Assembly (NCBI RefSeq): GCF_014697195.1
Contig: NZ_JACJRJ010000004.1
Coordinates: 113,713 to 177,712 of the forward strand
Length of the DNA stretch: 64,000 nucleotides
Direction of reading: 5' to 3'
From: Cylindrospermum sp. FACHB-282
GTDB taxonomy: Bacteria > Cyanobacteriota > Cyanobacteriia > Cyanobacteriales > Nostocaceae
Shown piece by piece: positions 46,401 through 56,590 of the stretch (its first letter is position 1; every line of letters starts with the position of its first letter). The position numbers and the translations under genes were made by a program. The notes below the pieces were generated by a model. It worked only from the letters and a program-made list of their open reading frames with translations. It was not told the origin of the DNA and ran no database searches.

Positions 46401-47891
46401 ATGGGGCAAGCTAAAATTTTAGTTGTTGAAGATGAAGTGATTGTGGCTAGAACTATTGCCAGCCAACTCAATCAGCTAGGGTATATAGTTACAGGTACAG
46501 CTTCTTCTGGAAAGGTTGCCATTGCCAAAGCATCAGAAACTCAACCAGAAATAGTCTTAATGGATATTGTCCTCAAAGGTGAGATGGACGGTATTACTGC
46601 CGCTGGTTATATTCGTGAGCATTTAGATATTCCTGTAATCTACCTCACCGCTTATGGTGATGACAATACTTTAGAACGGGCAAAAATTACTCAACCCTTC
46701 GGTTATGTTGTTAAACCATTTACTATCAAAGATTTACGTATAGCTATAGAAATTGGTCTCTTAAAACACCAACTAGAACGTGACCTGCGGGAAAATCGAG
46801 ACCAGTTAGCAACCCTTTTAAATTCCATGAGCGATGCTGTAATCGCCACCAATGAACAGGAAATTATCACATTCATCAATCCTGCTGCCCAAATTCTGAC
46901 TGGCTGGCAGGAAAAAGATGCTATCGGTAGCGACGTATCTAAGGTTCTACGTATTGTCGATGAAATTACAGAAACTACCCTAGAAAACCCCGTAACCAAA
47001 GTGCTACGGGAACAACGGGTTGTTTATTTGGGGGAATTCACATCTCTAATTACTAGAAATGGCAAAAAAGTCCCAATTGGCGATAGTGCTTCACCCCTAA
47101 GGCGGGGGACTGACGCTATTAGTGGTGTAGTAGTTGTTTTCTGGGATCTTAGCGAAAAGCACCAAGCACAAATCCTAGAGAAAGCCTTGGAGAAGGAGCA
47201 AGAACTCCACCGTCTCAAGTCTCTATTTATCTCTACAGTTTCTCATGAATTCCGTAATCCCTTGACTGTGATTCAATCGGCAGTAGAACTCATAGAAATG
47301 CAAGGGGCAAATTTGACAGAAGTAAAAAGAAAAACCTATATAAAGCGAATTAAGAATGCTGTGCAATCCATGAAAAACCTCATGGAAGATGTACTGTTTA
47401 TGGGTCGGGCTGAGGCTGAAAAACTTGAGTGCAACACTGCTCCCTTGAATCTAGAGCGATTCTGTCAAGAGCTAATTGAGGAATTTGATGCTACTGAAAA
47501 TAGCTCCCAGAAAATCATCTTTACCTGTCATAGTCATCATACAGATGCTGTGATGGATCAACAACTCTTAAGTTATCTGTTTGGGAATTTACTTTCCAAT
47601 GCAGTTAAGTATTCTCTCCCCGGTGGAGAAATTCATTTTGACCTCACCTGCGATGCGGTTGCAGGGGTAGCAATTTTTCAAATTCAAGATCAAGGAATTG
47701 GCATTCCGGAAGCAGATAAAACTCGACTTTTTGAATCTTTCTATCGAGCCTCGAATGTGCAATCTATCCAGGGTAATGGACTAGGGTTAGTGGTTGTCAA
47801 AAGGTGCGTTGATGCTCACCAGGGCGAAATTAAGATGACAAGTCAAGTTGGTGTCGGCACTACATTCACAATTATTTTGCCAATTAATTGA
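46401..47891 (+). CDS. Response regulator-PAS-histidine kinase hybrid
   Basis: 496 residues. The receiver domain (1-120) has the acidic pair in VVEDE, phospho-acceptor Asp in VLMDIVLKG, Thr/Ala in YLTAYGD and Lys in VVKPF. A PAS domain (about 140-260) is followed by a HisKA domain (His in VSHEFRNPLTVIQ) and an ATPase domain (NLLSNAVKYS, DQGIGIPE, GNGLGLVVVK). It probably receives phosphate from the kinase encoded just upstream and relays it onward. Confidence 0.9.
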   Translation: MGQAKILVVEDEVIVARTIASQLNQLGYIVTGTASSGKVAIAKASETQPEIVLMDIVLKGEMDGITAAGYIREHLDIPVIYLTAYGDDNTLERAKITQPFGYVVKPFTIKDLRIAIEIGLLKHQLERDLRENRDQLATLLNSMSDAVIATNEQEIITFINPAAQILTGWQEKDAIGSDVSKVLRIVDEITETTLENPVTKVLREQRVVYLGEFTSLITRNGKKVPIGDSASPLRRGTDAISGVVVVFWDLSEKHQAQILEKALEKEQELHRLKSLFISTVSHEFRNPLTVIQSAVELIEMQGANLTEVKRKTYIKRIKNAVQSMKNLMEDVLFMGRAEAEKLECNTAPLNLERFCQELIEEFDATENSSQKIIFTCHSHHTDAVMDQQLLSYLFGNLLSNAVKYSLPGGEIHFDLTCDAVAGVAIFQIQDQGIGIPEADKTRLFESFYRASNVQSIQGNGLGLVVVKRCVDAHQGEIKMTSQVGVGTTFTIILPIN

Positions 47892-47892
47892 A

Positions 47893-47936
47893 TTTTGTAT
47901 CCCTTACGGGAGCCATAGGCTCTATGAGAGAATTTT
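47893..47936. repeat. TTTTGTATCCCTTA dispersed repeat, copy B
   Basis: TTTTGTATCCCTTACGGGAG continues with CCATAGGCTCTATGAGAG and AATTTT, differing from copy A (30878-30921) at a few bases. It fills the 52-bp space between the hybrid kinase and DUF3769 genes, which converge here, and may act as a shared terminator. Confidence 0.65.
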
Positions 47937-47943
47937 GAACTTC

Positions 47944-50607
47944 TTAATTATCCTGTCGCACGCCACGCACAACTGGCTTAACATCGTCTCCAGAAAATGG
48001 ATTAGTTCCACCAGTCCAGTTAAAGTCACTAATGCGGATGCTGAAGCCACCTAATTGCAGTACTGGGTTGTAACGCAAGGTAATTCCATAGGTGCGGCGA
48101 CTATATTCCAAAATGTAGTCGGTGCTAGTTTCTTTACCTGTATCTAAGTTAACTGATGTTTGAAAACCTAAGCGCAATGGCCCATAGAGTTGCTGTGATA
48201 ACCCAGCACTCAGCACTCTGTTATCAACAGAACGGTCAAACAAAAAGGGCGATAATCCGCTGTTTAAACCCTGGGAATAACTGATATTAAAACCGGTATA
48301 ATCTAAATAGGGGCGAGAAAATTGCCCAATCTGCCCTACCAAGCCAATTGTCCCGGTTAAGGTGCTTTGGTTATCACCACTGCTGTAATAACTGGAAGTA
48401 CCTGTGAGTCCAGCGAAGGCTTGCAAGTAAGGAACTACAGGGTTGGGTGTGTATCGTAATCCCCCCGTGGGAGTGGATGGTAATGGTTTCCCTCGCCACA
48501 GCAGTAAACCACTACTGAGAGCAGCGCTACCTTGTACGCGACCTAGGGAGATGCGATCGTTTTCTCGTTTTGGCTTGAGTAAGTCTTGGCGATCTGTGTT
48601 GGCGTCGATATACTGAGCGCCTCCTTGATAGCTAAGGTTGATGCCGCTTTTGCCTAAAGGAATTACTGGTGAGATGATGACGCCGCCAAGACTACTTTGA
48701 ACGGTTTGATAGCCGAGGGTACCATTGTAAAGGCGATCGCGATAGCTATATTCTAGATTTAAGAAATGGGGATTAACATCGCCTAAAGTCTGGCGCAACC
48801 GCAAACTCCCCCGCAAATTATTTTCTACCTGGGTCAAGTCAAAACTGGTTAACTCTCCAGAACCCTGGACTTTAGTCTTTGGACTTAAAACTACATTCAG
48901 TCTCGACTTTACACCAAACAGCGATCCTAAGTTATCCCCGTCTTGGAGAGATTTTTGCACGAAAAATTGGGGGGTGATGCTCCATCTCGCCTGTTCTGTA
49001 TTGACCGGTTCAAAGGCGCGCTCAACAAACAACCCGCCCCGCTTATCTCCATCAAAACCCAAGGAGACGATTGTCGGAGTAACTTCTCGCTCCCGTCTGT
49101 CAATCGTCCGTTGATCCAATGGAATAGGTAGGGGGACTTTTTGGTCAAACACTAAACGCTGACGCTGTGTAGTGATGCGGTCAATCAAGGGTGCTTGTCG
49201 CGTCAAGGTGACTTTAGACGCCCGGATTTCTAACTCTGGAGGTGAAAAGGGGTCATTGGTAATCCGCACGTCCCTAGCTTGCCAGCCCCGTGGATAGAAA
49301 TCAATCCGTTGAGCTTCAAATCGTAGCCGCTTGACTTCACCGCCTGCTTTCGGTGGTGGAATGTTTCTCGCGTCTGACTGACCACCAAAGCTAAAATCAA
49401 TTCCTCCTGGACTACCCACACCGACAACGGGCTGATTAGCTCGAATGCGATTGCTCGGCGGGGATTTGGGTACTCCACCCGCCGTCACATCGGTAGGTAA
49501 GAAAGCAAAATCTGTTGCCGTTGTGGGTATATAAATCTCTCCACTACCATTTTCTAACTCCCCACTATCTTGAACAAAGTTATAGGTAAAGCGTTGTCCC
49601 CGCAGTACCTGATCGCCTCTAGTCAAGGCAACATTACCTTCCCCCACCGCGATTAAATTGTCCAAATTTACTTGCAGGCGATCGGCATCCACCACCGCTC
49701 CATCAAATCGCACCACCACATTCCCCACAGCTGTAACAATCCGCCGCTGCTCATCATACTCCTGGCGATCAGATGTCACTTCCACAACACGCTCTCTCAC
49801 TGGCGGCGTTGTCTCAGATGGTTGACTTTGTCGCTGTTTTGTGTTCTCACCCTGGGGTGGAGTTGGTTGGGTGCGGGGCTGGAATTCTATCACAGAGGGC
49901 GTTGATTGTTCGTTAGTCTGGCTGCGAGACTTGAACTCAATAATATTTTTTCCTGGTTGAGAACTCGGTATATTTTCGGGGGATGAGACAGAGAGATTAA
50001 TTTTACCCGCCGAATCCTGTTGTGTAGTAATAACACTTTGCCCTTGTGGTTGAGCTAATTTATCAGCTACTAATTGTGACTTAGGCGGCAATAACTTTTT
50101 AGATAGAGTTGTATTTATTTGTAGAGAACGAATAGAGTCCGTTTTTTCGGCTCCTGTCTCCCCATTTCGCCCAGTATCTATCTGAGAATGCAACTCAGGA
50201 TGATTCTTTATAACTGTTGGGGCAACTTCACTAGAAACTTGAGGAAATTTAGCATCTGGTGTATTTTCGCTACCACCGTCATCAGTCTTAGATGCTGAAA
50301 GCGGTGGATAACCAACTGCCAGGGGCTTTCCCAAAAGTCCTGCATTTCTAGAGGCAGTGAGGGGAGAAAATTCCGGGGGAAAAGTTTCTGGCCTAGGGAC
50401 TGTGGAGAGGGTTTCGGCAACTACTACCTCATCCTGATTTGCCTTGATGAGAGTTGGCAAATGCCGAAAATTCCCCGTGTTTCCTGGACTCACAAATTGC
50501 TGCGTCTCGGTTTCAGCTTCGATAACTACAGCAGAGGAGATAGAATTTCCAGGTTTTAAAGGTTCGATAATGGAAGGTGGAACAGGCGGCAGAACTGGAT
50601 GAAGCAT
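47944..50607 (-). CDS. DUF3769 protein with OstA-like domain (cyanobacterial LptD-like)
   Basis: 887 residues. A long Pro/Ser/Gln-rich N-terminal region (about 1-270) is followed by an OstA/LptA-like domain (VVEVTSDRQEYDEQRRIVTA, GNVVVRFDGAVVDADRLQVN, GEGNVALTRGDQVLRGQRF). The rest is a beta-rich barrel of the DUF3769 type ending in SIRISDFNWTGG. These features match the cyanobacterial LptD counterpart, which inserts lipopolysaccharide in the outer membrane. No classical signal peptide is seen at the annotated start, so the true start may be elsewhere or export non-standard. Confidence 0.82.
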   Translation of the reverse strand: MLHPVLPPVPPSIIEPLKPGNSISSAVVIEAETETQQFVSPGNTGNFRHLPTLIKANQDEVVVAETLSTVPRPETFPPEFSPLTASRNAGLLGKPLAVGYPPLSASKTDDGGSENTPDAKFPQVSSEVAPTVIKNHPELHSQIDTGRNGETGAEKTDSIRSLQINTTLSKKLLPPKSQLVADKLAQPQGQSVITTQQDSAGKINLSVSSPENIPSSQPGKNIIEFKSRSQTNEQSTPSVIEFQPRTQPTPPQGENTKQRQSQPSETTPPVRERVVEVTSDRQEYDEQRRIVTAVGNVVVRFDGAVVDADRLQVNLDNLIAVGEGNVALTRGDQVLRGQRFTYNFVQDSGELENGSGEIYIPTTATDFAFLPTDVTAGGVPKSPPSNRIRANQPVVGVGSPGGIDFSFGGQSDARNIPPPKAGGEVKRLRFEAQRIDFYPRGWQARDVRITNDPFSPPELEIRASKVTLTRQAPLIDRITTQRQRLVFDQKVPLPIPLDQRTIDRREREVTPTIVSLGFDGDKRGGLFVERAFEPVNTEQARWSITPQFFVQKSLQDGDNLGSLFGVKSRLNVVLSPKTKVQGSGELTSFDLTQVENNLRGSLRLRQTLGDVNPHFLNLEYSYRDRLYNGTLGYQTVQSSLGGVIISPVIPLGKSGINLSYQGGAQYIDANTDRQDLLKPKRENDRISLGRVQGSAALSSGLLLWRGKPLPSTPTGGLRYTPNPVVPYLQAFAGLTGTSSYYSSGDNQSTLTGTIGLVGQIGQFSRPYLDYTGFNISYSQGLNSGLSPFLFDRSVDNRVLSAGLSQQLYGPLRLGFQTSVNLDTGKETSTDYILEYSRRTYGITLRYNPVLQLGGFSIRISDFNWTGGTNPFSGDDVKPVVRGVRQDN

Positions 50608-50812
50608 ATCTCGGACAAATCAAACTAAGTCATGTAGCAAACAGTAGCTGGAAGGATTAATTACACATTTCCCTTCCGACTTTTGCCTTCTGCCTACCTA
50701 TAGCAAGTCACCAGAAGGAGAACACTGTGTTGCCCTTCAGTGAGATGCAACCAGTGTTCAGGGCGTTTAGTGTTTTTCACCTTCCAGCAGTCGGGAGCTA
50801 TTTATCGAGTTT

Positions 50813-50929
50813 TTACTCTAAATCCCGACGTCCAGGGTTACGCGCTGGGTCATTCGACAAAAACCCAAAGACAAAAATACCTACGAAGAAGGCAACAACA
50901 ATATAAACAGCGATTTTTAAAGTCAACAT
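50813..50929 (-). CDS. psbI: Photosystem II reaction centre protein PsbI
   Basis: 38 residues from ATG 50929, with GGAG about 8 bases upstream. The start [12 protein letters not shown] and the end [14 protein letters not shown] match PsbI, with one membrane helix between. PsbI is a small subunit of the photosystem II reaction centre in the thylakoid membrane. It is the only psb gene in the window and stands alone, 205 bp upstream of the DUF3769 gene on the same strand. The opposite-strand frame over this gene is a shadow. Confidence 0.95.
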   Translation of the reverse strand: MLTLKIAVYIVVAFFVGIFVFGFLSNDPARNPGRRDLE

Positions 50930-51397
50930 AGAAATATCTCCAAAGGGTATGACAACAAGAAGCTCTCTCTGAGTGATTTTTCATGCAGAAAAGATAGCTC
51001 CTATATATTACCCACATCTCGTCCTTTTTTGGAGGACTAGGATGAGAGAGTAGAACTTAGCACTTTAGGGTGGCGCTATGGTTTGTCTGACTTGTAGATG
51101 TCCCTAAAAAATTCCCGGCTAGATTAGTCTTGTGACGTTAGTTGAGGGCAGATGTTTCCCATCTGAGAAACAAATCTGCACTACTCTCAATTTAGGCAAG
51201 CCATGTCTCTAGGACTTACTTCCTTGGGAAATTCATCCTAATTTTGGGGTTTTTTAATGGTGTTTTGATGCGTCAAGAGACGCATCCTACCCGTAGCGTG
51301 CGTTCCCTAACGCACGGATTAAGATTTTCAATGAATAAAACTAGCCCACATATTTAGCATTTTTTGTCAATGCGTAAGTCCTTGTGTCTAGCAATTT
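50930..51397. other. Upstream region of psbI
   Basis: No gene seen. It contains a GTCCTCC/GGACGAG-type hairpin near 51020-51045, a GATGCGTC repeat with arms AGACGCATCCTACC and TGCGTTCCCTAACGCAC near 51270-51320, and the psbI promoter. No clear small RNA. Confidence 0.35.
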
Positions 51398-52093
51398 TCA
51401 GTCAGGATATTTTACTAAATCCTTAACAATTCGGCTTCTGATAGCTTTTGCAGGTGTACCTACGGCAACAGAGAAGGGAGGAATATCTTTAGTCACAACT
51501 GCTCCTGCACCAATGACACTGCCTTGACCAATAGTAACGCCATCTAATACTGTCACTCCATGGCCTAGCCAACAGTCATCCTCAATCACAATTCCCTTAC
51601 GAGTAACACCTTGACTTCTTATTGGTGAGTGGGGATCACTAAAAATGTGATTATTGGCATATATTCCGGAGTGGGCTGCAATCATACAGTGTTTACCGAT
51701 TTTGATGTCTCCAGGCCCAGCAATACACACATCTGGAGCAATGAAGCTATTTTCATCAATGTATATACAGGTGTCTTCTAAGCACCCTATATTTACGTTA
51801 CGCTCAATTGCTACTTGATTACCTATGTGAATTCTATTATTTGGGTGTCCTTTGGCATCTAAACGCACACCTTTGAAAATATATACTCCATTGCCAATTT
51901 CAATACCATTCGTATTGATAAATTCAACGCCATTTTGAATAAAAACTTGGCTGCCCATCTGGGCAAAAATACTCCGATATACTAAAGGTCGCAACTTAGC
52001 ACCTAAAGCAATTGTGGGAATATCGCTTAATAAAGTAGTAACAAAAAGCTCTCTTATACGTTGCATTTTTAAGGAATATTGTTGGTTCTTCAT
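51398..52093 (-). CDS. Hexapeptide-repeat (left-handed beta-helix) acyltransferase
   Basis: 231 residues with many isoleucine-patch hexapeptides: IEIGNGVYIFKGV, IHIGNQVAIERNVNIG, VIEDDCWLGHGVTVLDGVTI and GQGSVIGAGAVVTKDIPPFS. The histidine in MIAAHSGIYANNH fits the catalytic His of the maltose/galactoside O-acetyltransferase (LacA/WcaF) group. VGTPAKAIRSR is the usual C-terminal close. Probably acetylates a sugar of an exopolysaccharide or lipid. No glycan cluster flanks it, so the substrate is open. Confidence 0.85.
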   Translation of the reverse strand: MKNQQYSLKMQRIRELFVTTLLSDIPTIALGAKLRPLVYRSIFAQMGSQVFIQNGVEFINTNGIEIGNGVYIFKGVRLDAKGHPNNRIHIGNQVAIERNVNIGCLEDTCIYIDENSFIAPDVCIAGPGDIKIGKHCMIAAHSGIYANNHIFSDPHSPIRSQGVTRKGIVIEDDCWLGHGVTVLDGVTIGQGSVIGAGAVVTKDIPPFSVAVGTPAKAIRSRIVKDLVKYPD

Positions 52094-54025
52094 GGTTACA
52101 TATCTCTCAAGTAAATTGTTGTTGACAGTGTTGATAATTTGTTGGCTCTCTATCCCATATCTTGGTATTGCTACCTATGCTGATATTTCAATACCTATGG
52201 CTACCCTGAGAATTGCTACACAAATTCCCTAATATTTGTAGATGGTATCTTCAACACTTAAAACCCAGATTCATCGGATGAATATATGTGAATTATCTAA
52301 CTTAAGTGTTGTAGAATCCCTCTGTCTGGAAATACATTAACTAGACTGCATTAATCAGCCAACATCAATGCATGGCTGTATCAAAACTCAGACTATGAAA
52401 TTGGGTAGTTGAGATGGGCTAGTTGTTCGGTTGTCTGGAAAATTTGAAAAGCTTGTTATGCAAATACCGATATAGTTGTTTGCCTTGATTACAATTTTGT
52501 CAGGCATTTTCTATCTTTCGCTACAACTAAAATCGACAGCATTTTTTCAACAAAGTTACATCTATTTAGGTCAGACTCTTGCTAACAAAAAATAAAAGTT
52601 TGCCTAATATATGTAGTTATTGTTGAATCATTTGGGTATTTATGCCCGATATAAAATTAACCTAGGGTGGAGTATCTCCCACTTCTGCCATGACATTAAA
52701 GTTGGCCATCGGTGCGAACAAGTAAGCACTTCCCCGATTGTTATGACGGCTTTCTTGCAACGTATTTTTAGGGTATGCTGCTCTAAACATGTTGCACACA
52801 AATGAGTTACAGATTAACCAAATCACGCTGGTAATAACATGAATGGCTTTTATTAATAGATGTTTTTAACGATAACATAGTTTGCTTTTGATGGAGCATT
52901 CTTTGTAGCAAGTTTATTTGAATATTATTTCTCTGGTCAAATTTAAGCTTTTACCAGTTTTATAAGTAGCGAAAATAGCAATATCAAATATTCTTATATA
53001 TACAGCAAAAATTTTATCTAACAGGAAATTATATACTTTCATCCTGCTCTAAGCTTACTTCGCTGGTAGGTTGGTTTGAATGGTAGTAAAAAATAATTTA
53101 ATGCTAAGTACTTTGATGCCAGTCGCTAATCGTGTCTACCTGGCTCAACTTGGACTAGGAGAATTTTGGTAATTTTATTTTGGCAAGCCAGTAATTTCCG
53201 ATGTCCCTCCCACATACAGCATTTTTCGGTTAATTAAGTAGGTTGGCGTAAATAATTTAAGGTTGGTAGTGAGGATTTTAGCTCTACTTTGTTGGCGTAG
53301 CGTCTGGTATCGCCTAGGGTCGACCACAGGAGATAGAGAGGGCTGAAGCCCTCACTCACTACGCGCTAATTTCAATATTTTTTAGTTTACTTAACATAGT
53401 TTGATTTCTTTTCGCCTACTTACTTAGACTACTGTAGAGACAAGTCATGTTTAGTTTCTAGACGGGGAAAGAGTTTCTGTTGTGTGGTTCATTTGCTAGA
53501 AATGGCTAAACGTGTAACCTGATACCCTAAACCTGCTATACTCAGTAATGTCACTTAGGAGAATCGGCTAGAGGGAGAAATTACACAAATTTTTTCTTTC
53601 ATAGTTCTTTGCTGCCACTGTACAACCTATTTTATAAAGAAATAATTAAGAAAATCAACTTTTACTTGAGTAGCGATCGCCAGTTCTCACCCTCTGAGTA
53701 GATTCTGTGCCTAGAGCAGTTGACAACATAAATCTAAAATAAATGTTAAATATAAATATTTATCAACAAAAATACTATCTTTAGATTGATTTAAGTATTG
53801 AGTAAGCACAAATAATTAAATTTTAATAGCCTGAGTAAATGTTTAAGGTAAACCCATAGACTCCGAAAGTACATTAGTGTAAACTTTAGCATCGACGGAA
53901 AGAATGATTCTCAATGCTTAACAAAGTCATCGCATTTTCACAAACACAGTATAAAAAATTGGCTACTTTGGGTACAGACAGTAAACAATAACCGTAAATA
54001 ACTAAACTTGGAGTTTTGACAAACT
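52094..54025. other. 1.9-kb gene-free region upstream of glgP
   Basis: Both strands were read; no frame has convincing coding character (the 61-codon plus frame at 52620 looks random). The only clear element is the MITE-like copy at 53236-53431. A HIP1 site (GCGATCGC) lies near 53672. The last 200 bases are AT-rich and probably hold the glgP promoter. A regulatory RNA cannot be excluded. Confidence 0.45.
53236..53431. mobile_element. MITE-like repeat, copy 2, carrying a nested small repeat
   Basis: Ends TAAGTAGGTTGGCG and CGCCTACTTACTTAG are inverted. Inside, GCGTAAATAATTTAAGG, GTAGTGAGG, GGGCTGAAGCCCTC, TTTCAATATTTTTTAGTTTA and ACATAGTTTGATT appear in the same order as in copy 1. Between the first and second block lies about 60 extra bases with GTTGGCGTAGCGTCTGGTAT, a small-dispersed-repeat-like unit inserted into the element. 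Confidence 0.65.
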
Positions 54026-56590
54026 ATGCAGCCAATTCGTACATTCAATGTATCCCCTTCGCTACCGTCGCGACTCGAACCCCTGCGGCGATTAGCATAC
54101 AACTTACACTGGGATTGGAATGTTGAGACTAAAGATGTATTTCGCCGCTTAGACCCTGACCTGTGGGAGTCTAGCCATCATAACCCAGTGTTGATGCTTG
54201 GTACTATCAGCCAAGGACGGCTGTTGGAAGTTGTGGAAGATGAAGGCTTTCTGGCGCAAATGGATCGCGCCAACCGTCAGTTAGAAGATTATCTTCAAGA
54301 ACGCACCTGGTATCAGAAACAACGGGGCCAAGATGCAAAAGAATGCTATGCCTATTTTTCAGCTGAATTTGGACTTGTAGATTGCTTACCGGTTTACTCT
54401 GGTGGTTTGGGCGTTCTCGCTGGTGATCACCTCAAATCGGCTAGTGACTTGGGGCTACCGTTGGTTGGCGTCGGCTTATTATATCAGCAAGGCTACTTTG
54501 CTCAGTATCTGAATGCTGATGGTTGGCAGCAAGAGCGCTACCTGATGAACGATTTCTACAATATGCCTTTGCACCTTGAGCGCAATGCCGATGGTTCTGA
54601 ACTGCGGATTGCGGTAAATTATCCAGGACGCAAGGTATACGCCAGAGTGTGGCGCGTACAGGTGGGAACGGTGCCTTTGTATTTGTTGGATACCAACATT
54701 GAACCCAACAACAGTTACGATCACGACATCACAGATCAGCTGTATGGTGGTGATATCGATATGCGTATCCACCAGGAAATCATGCTGGGTATCGGTGGTG
54801 TGCAGATGCTCAAAGCCTTGGGTTATGAAGTCACGGCTTATCATATGAATGAAGGTCACGCGGCGTTCTCTGCTCTAGAGCGTATCCGCACCTTGATTCA
54901 GCAAGATGGTTTGAGTTATGCCCAAGCTAGACAGGTTGTATCTTCTAGTAATATCTTTACCACTCACACGCCAGTGCCGGCGGGTATTGATTTGTTCGCT
55001 CCTGACAAGATTCTGCATTACCTGGGGTACTATGCAGATATCTTTAGTTTGCCTAAAGAGCAATTTTTAGGATTGGGACGAGAAAATACTGGGGATTTAT
55101 CTGCGCCTTTCAGTATGGCGGTGTTAGCCCTGAAGATGGCAACATTTTCTAATGGTGTGGCGCAACTGCACGGTGTAGTATCACGGCAGATGTTTCAGGG
55201 TTTGTGGAAGAAGGTGCCTGTAGAGGAAGTACCCATCGCCGCAATTACTAATGGTGTTCATGCTCGGAGTTGTGTTTCTAAATCAACTCAGGAGTTATAC
55301 GATCGCTATTTGGGGCCAAATTGGTCATCAGCACCACCTGATAGTCAGTTGTGGGAACGGATGGACGCCATACCTGATGAGGAGTTGTGGCGCAATCACG
55401 AACGCTGCCGCTTAGACATGATTTTGTATGTGCGGGAGCATTTAGTTAAACATTTGCGCGATCGCGGCGCTTCTGCCTCAGAAATTGCTCAAGCCCAAGA
55501 AGTTCTCGATCCTAATGTGTTAACTGTGGGCTTTGCCCGTCGTTTTGCTACCTACAAACGCGCTACCTTATGGATGCGCGATTTAAACCGGATCAAGCAA
55601 ATTTTGCTGGGGAATAAAGACCGCAAAGTCCAATTTGTAATCGCTGGGAAGGCACACCCGAAAGATATTCCCGGTAAAGAACTGATCCGCGATATCAATC
55701 ACTTTATCCGCGAACAACACTTAGAAAAACAAGTGGTGTTTGTGCCTAATTACGACATTCACATCGCCCGGTTGTTGGTGGCAGGTTGCGATATCTGGTT
55801 AAATACACCACGTCGTCCACGGGAAGCTTCTGGTACTAGTGGCATGAAGGCAGCGATGAACGGATTGCCAAATTTAAGCGTACTAGATGGCTGGTGGGAT
55901 GAGGCTGATTATGTCCGCACCGGTTGGCCGATTGGACATGGTGAGAATTACGAAGATCCCAATTACCAGGATGAAGTGGAAGCCAACGCTTTCTATGATT
56001 TGCTGGAGAAGGAAGTTGCACCTCTATTTTATGACCATCGGGATGGTGATGGCTTGCCCCGTCCTTGGGTTGCTAAAATGAAGAATGCTATCCGCTTAAA
56101 TTGTCCGTTCTTTAATACAGCGCGGATGGTACGTGAATATGCACAACGGGCTTACTTCCCCGCAAGCGATCGCTACCATACTCTAATTACCGAAAATTAC
56201 GCCCCAGCTAAGGAATTGGCTGCTTGGAAGTCAAAATTAGCTGATCACTGGTTTAATATCAAGGTCAAAGATATTGACGTCTCGGCAGCTTCAGATATTG
56301 AGGTTAACCAAACTGTGTCTGTCAAAGCCAAGGTTGATTTGTCGGTTTTGACTAATGATGATGTGCAGGTGGAACTCTACCAGGGTGCTATTGATGCTCA
56401 TGGTGAGATTGTCAATGCCAAGCCAGTGGTGATGGATTACCAAGGAATTGATCCACAAGGTTTGGGTATTTACACGGGTAATATCACCTATACCAGTTCT
56501 GGTTTGCAAGGTTTGTCTTTGCGCGTGTTACCAAAACACCCATACTTGTCTAGTGCTTATGAACCTAGGTTGATTGCTTGGGCTGAATAA
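54026..56590 (+). CDS. glgP: Alpha-glucan (glycogen) phosphorylase
   Basis: 854 residues of the DUF3417-containing GlgP branch. The N-terminal RLEPLRRLAYNLHWDWN (DUF3417), AYFSAEFGLVDCLPVYSGGL and GVLAGDHLKSASDLGLPLVG are family blocks. FTTHTPVPAGIDLF, GFARRFATYKRATL and RRPREASGTSGMKAAMNG carry the phosphate and pyridoxal-phosphate binding site, with the PLP Lys in GMKAAMNG. It releases glucose-1-phosphate from glycogen or short glucans in the cytosol. The last 34 bp overlap the convergent DUF429 gene. Confidence 0.92.
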   Translation: MQPIRTFNVSPSLPSRLEPLRRLAYNLHWDWNVETKDVFRRLDPDLWESSHHNPVLMLGTISQGRLLEVVEDEGFLAQMDRANRQLEDYLQERTWYQKQRGQDAKECYAYFSAEFGLVDCLPVYSGGLGVLAGDHLKSASDLGLPLVGVGLLYQQGYFAQYLNADGWQQERYLMNDFYNMPLHLERNADGSELRIAVNYPGRKVYARVWRVQVGTVPLYLLDTNIEPNNSYDHDITDQLYGGDIDMRIHQEIMLGIGGVQMLKALGYEVTAYHMNEGHAAFSALERIRTLIQQDGLSYAQARQVVSSSNIFTTHTPVPAGIDLFAPDKILHYLGYYADIFSLPKEQFLGLGRENTGDLSAPFSMAVLALKMATFSNGVAQLHGVVSRQMFQGLWKKVPVEEVPIAAITNGVHARSCVSKSTQELYDRYLGPNWSSAPPDSQLWERMDAIPDEELWRNHERCRLDMILYVREHLVKHLRDRGASASEIAQAQEVLDPNVLTVGFARRFATYKRATLWMRDLNRIKQILLGNKDRKVQFVIAGKAHPKDIPGKELIRDINHFIREQHLEKQVVFVPNYDIHIARLLVAGCDIWLNTPRRPREASGTSGMKAAMNGLPNLSVLDGWWDEADYVRTGWPIGHGENYEDPNYQDEVEANAFYDLLEKEVAPLFYDHRDGDGLPRPWVAKMKNAIRLNCPFFNTARMVREYAQRAYFPASDRYHTLITENYAPAKELAAWKSKLADHWFNIKVKDIDVSAASDIEVNQTVSVKAKVDLSVLTNDDVQVELYQGAIDAHGEIVNAKPVVMDYQGIDPQGLGIYTGNITYTSSGLQGLSLRVLPKHPYLSSAYEPRLIAWAE

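Noticed and set aside
50740..50931. 63-codon plus-strand frame
   Set aside because: It is antisense to psbI, which is clearly conserved.
52620..52805. 61-codon frame in the long intergenic region
   Set aside because: No ribosome-binding site, no motif and random-looking composition.
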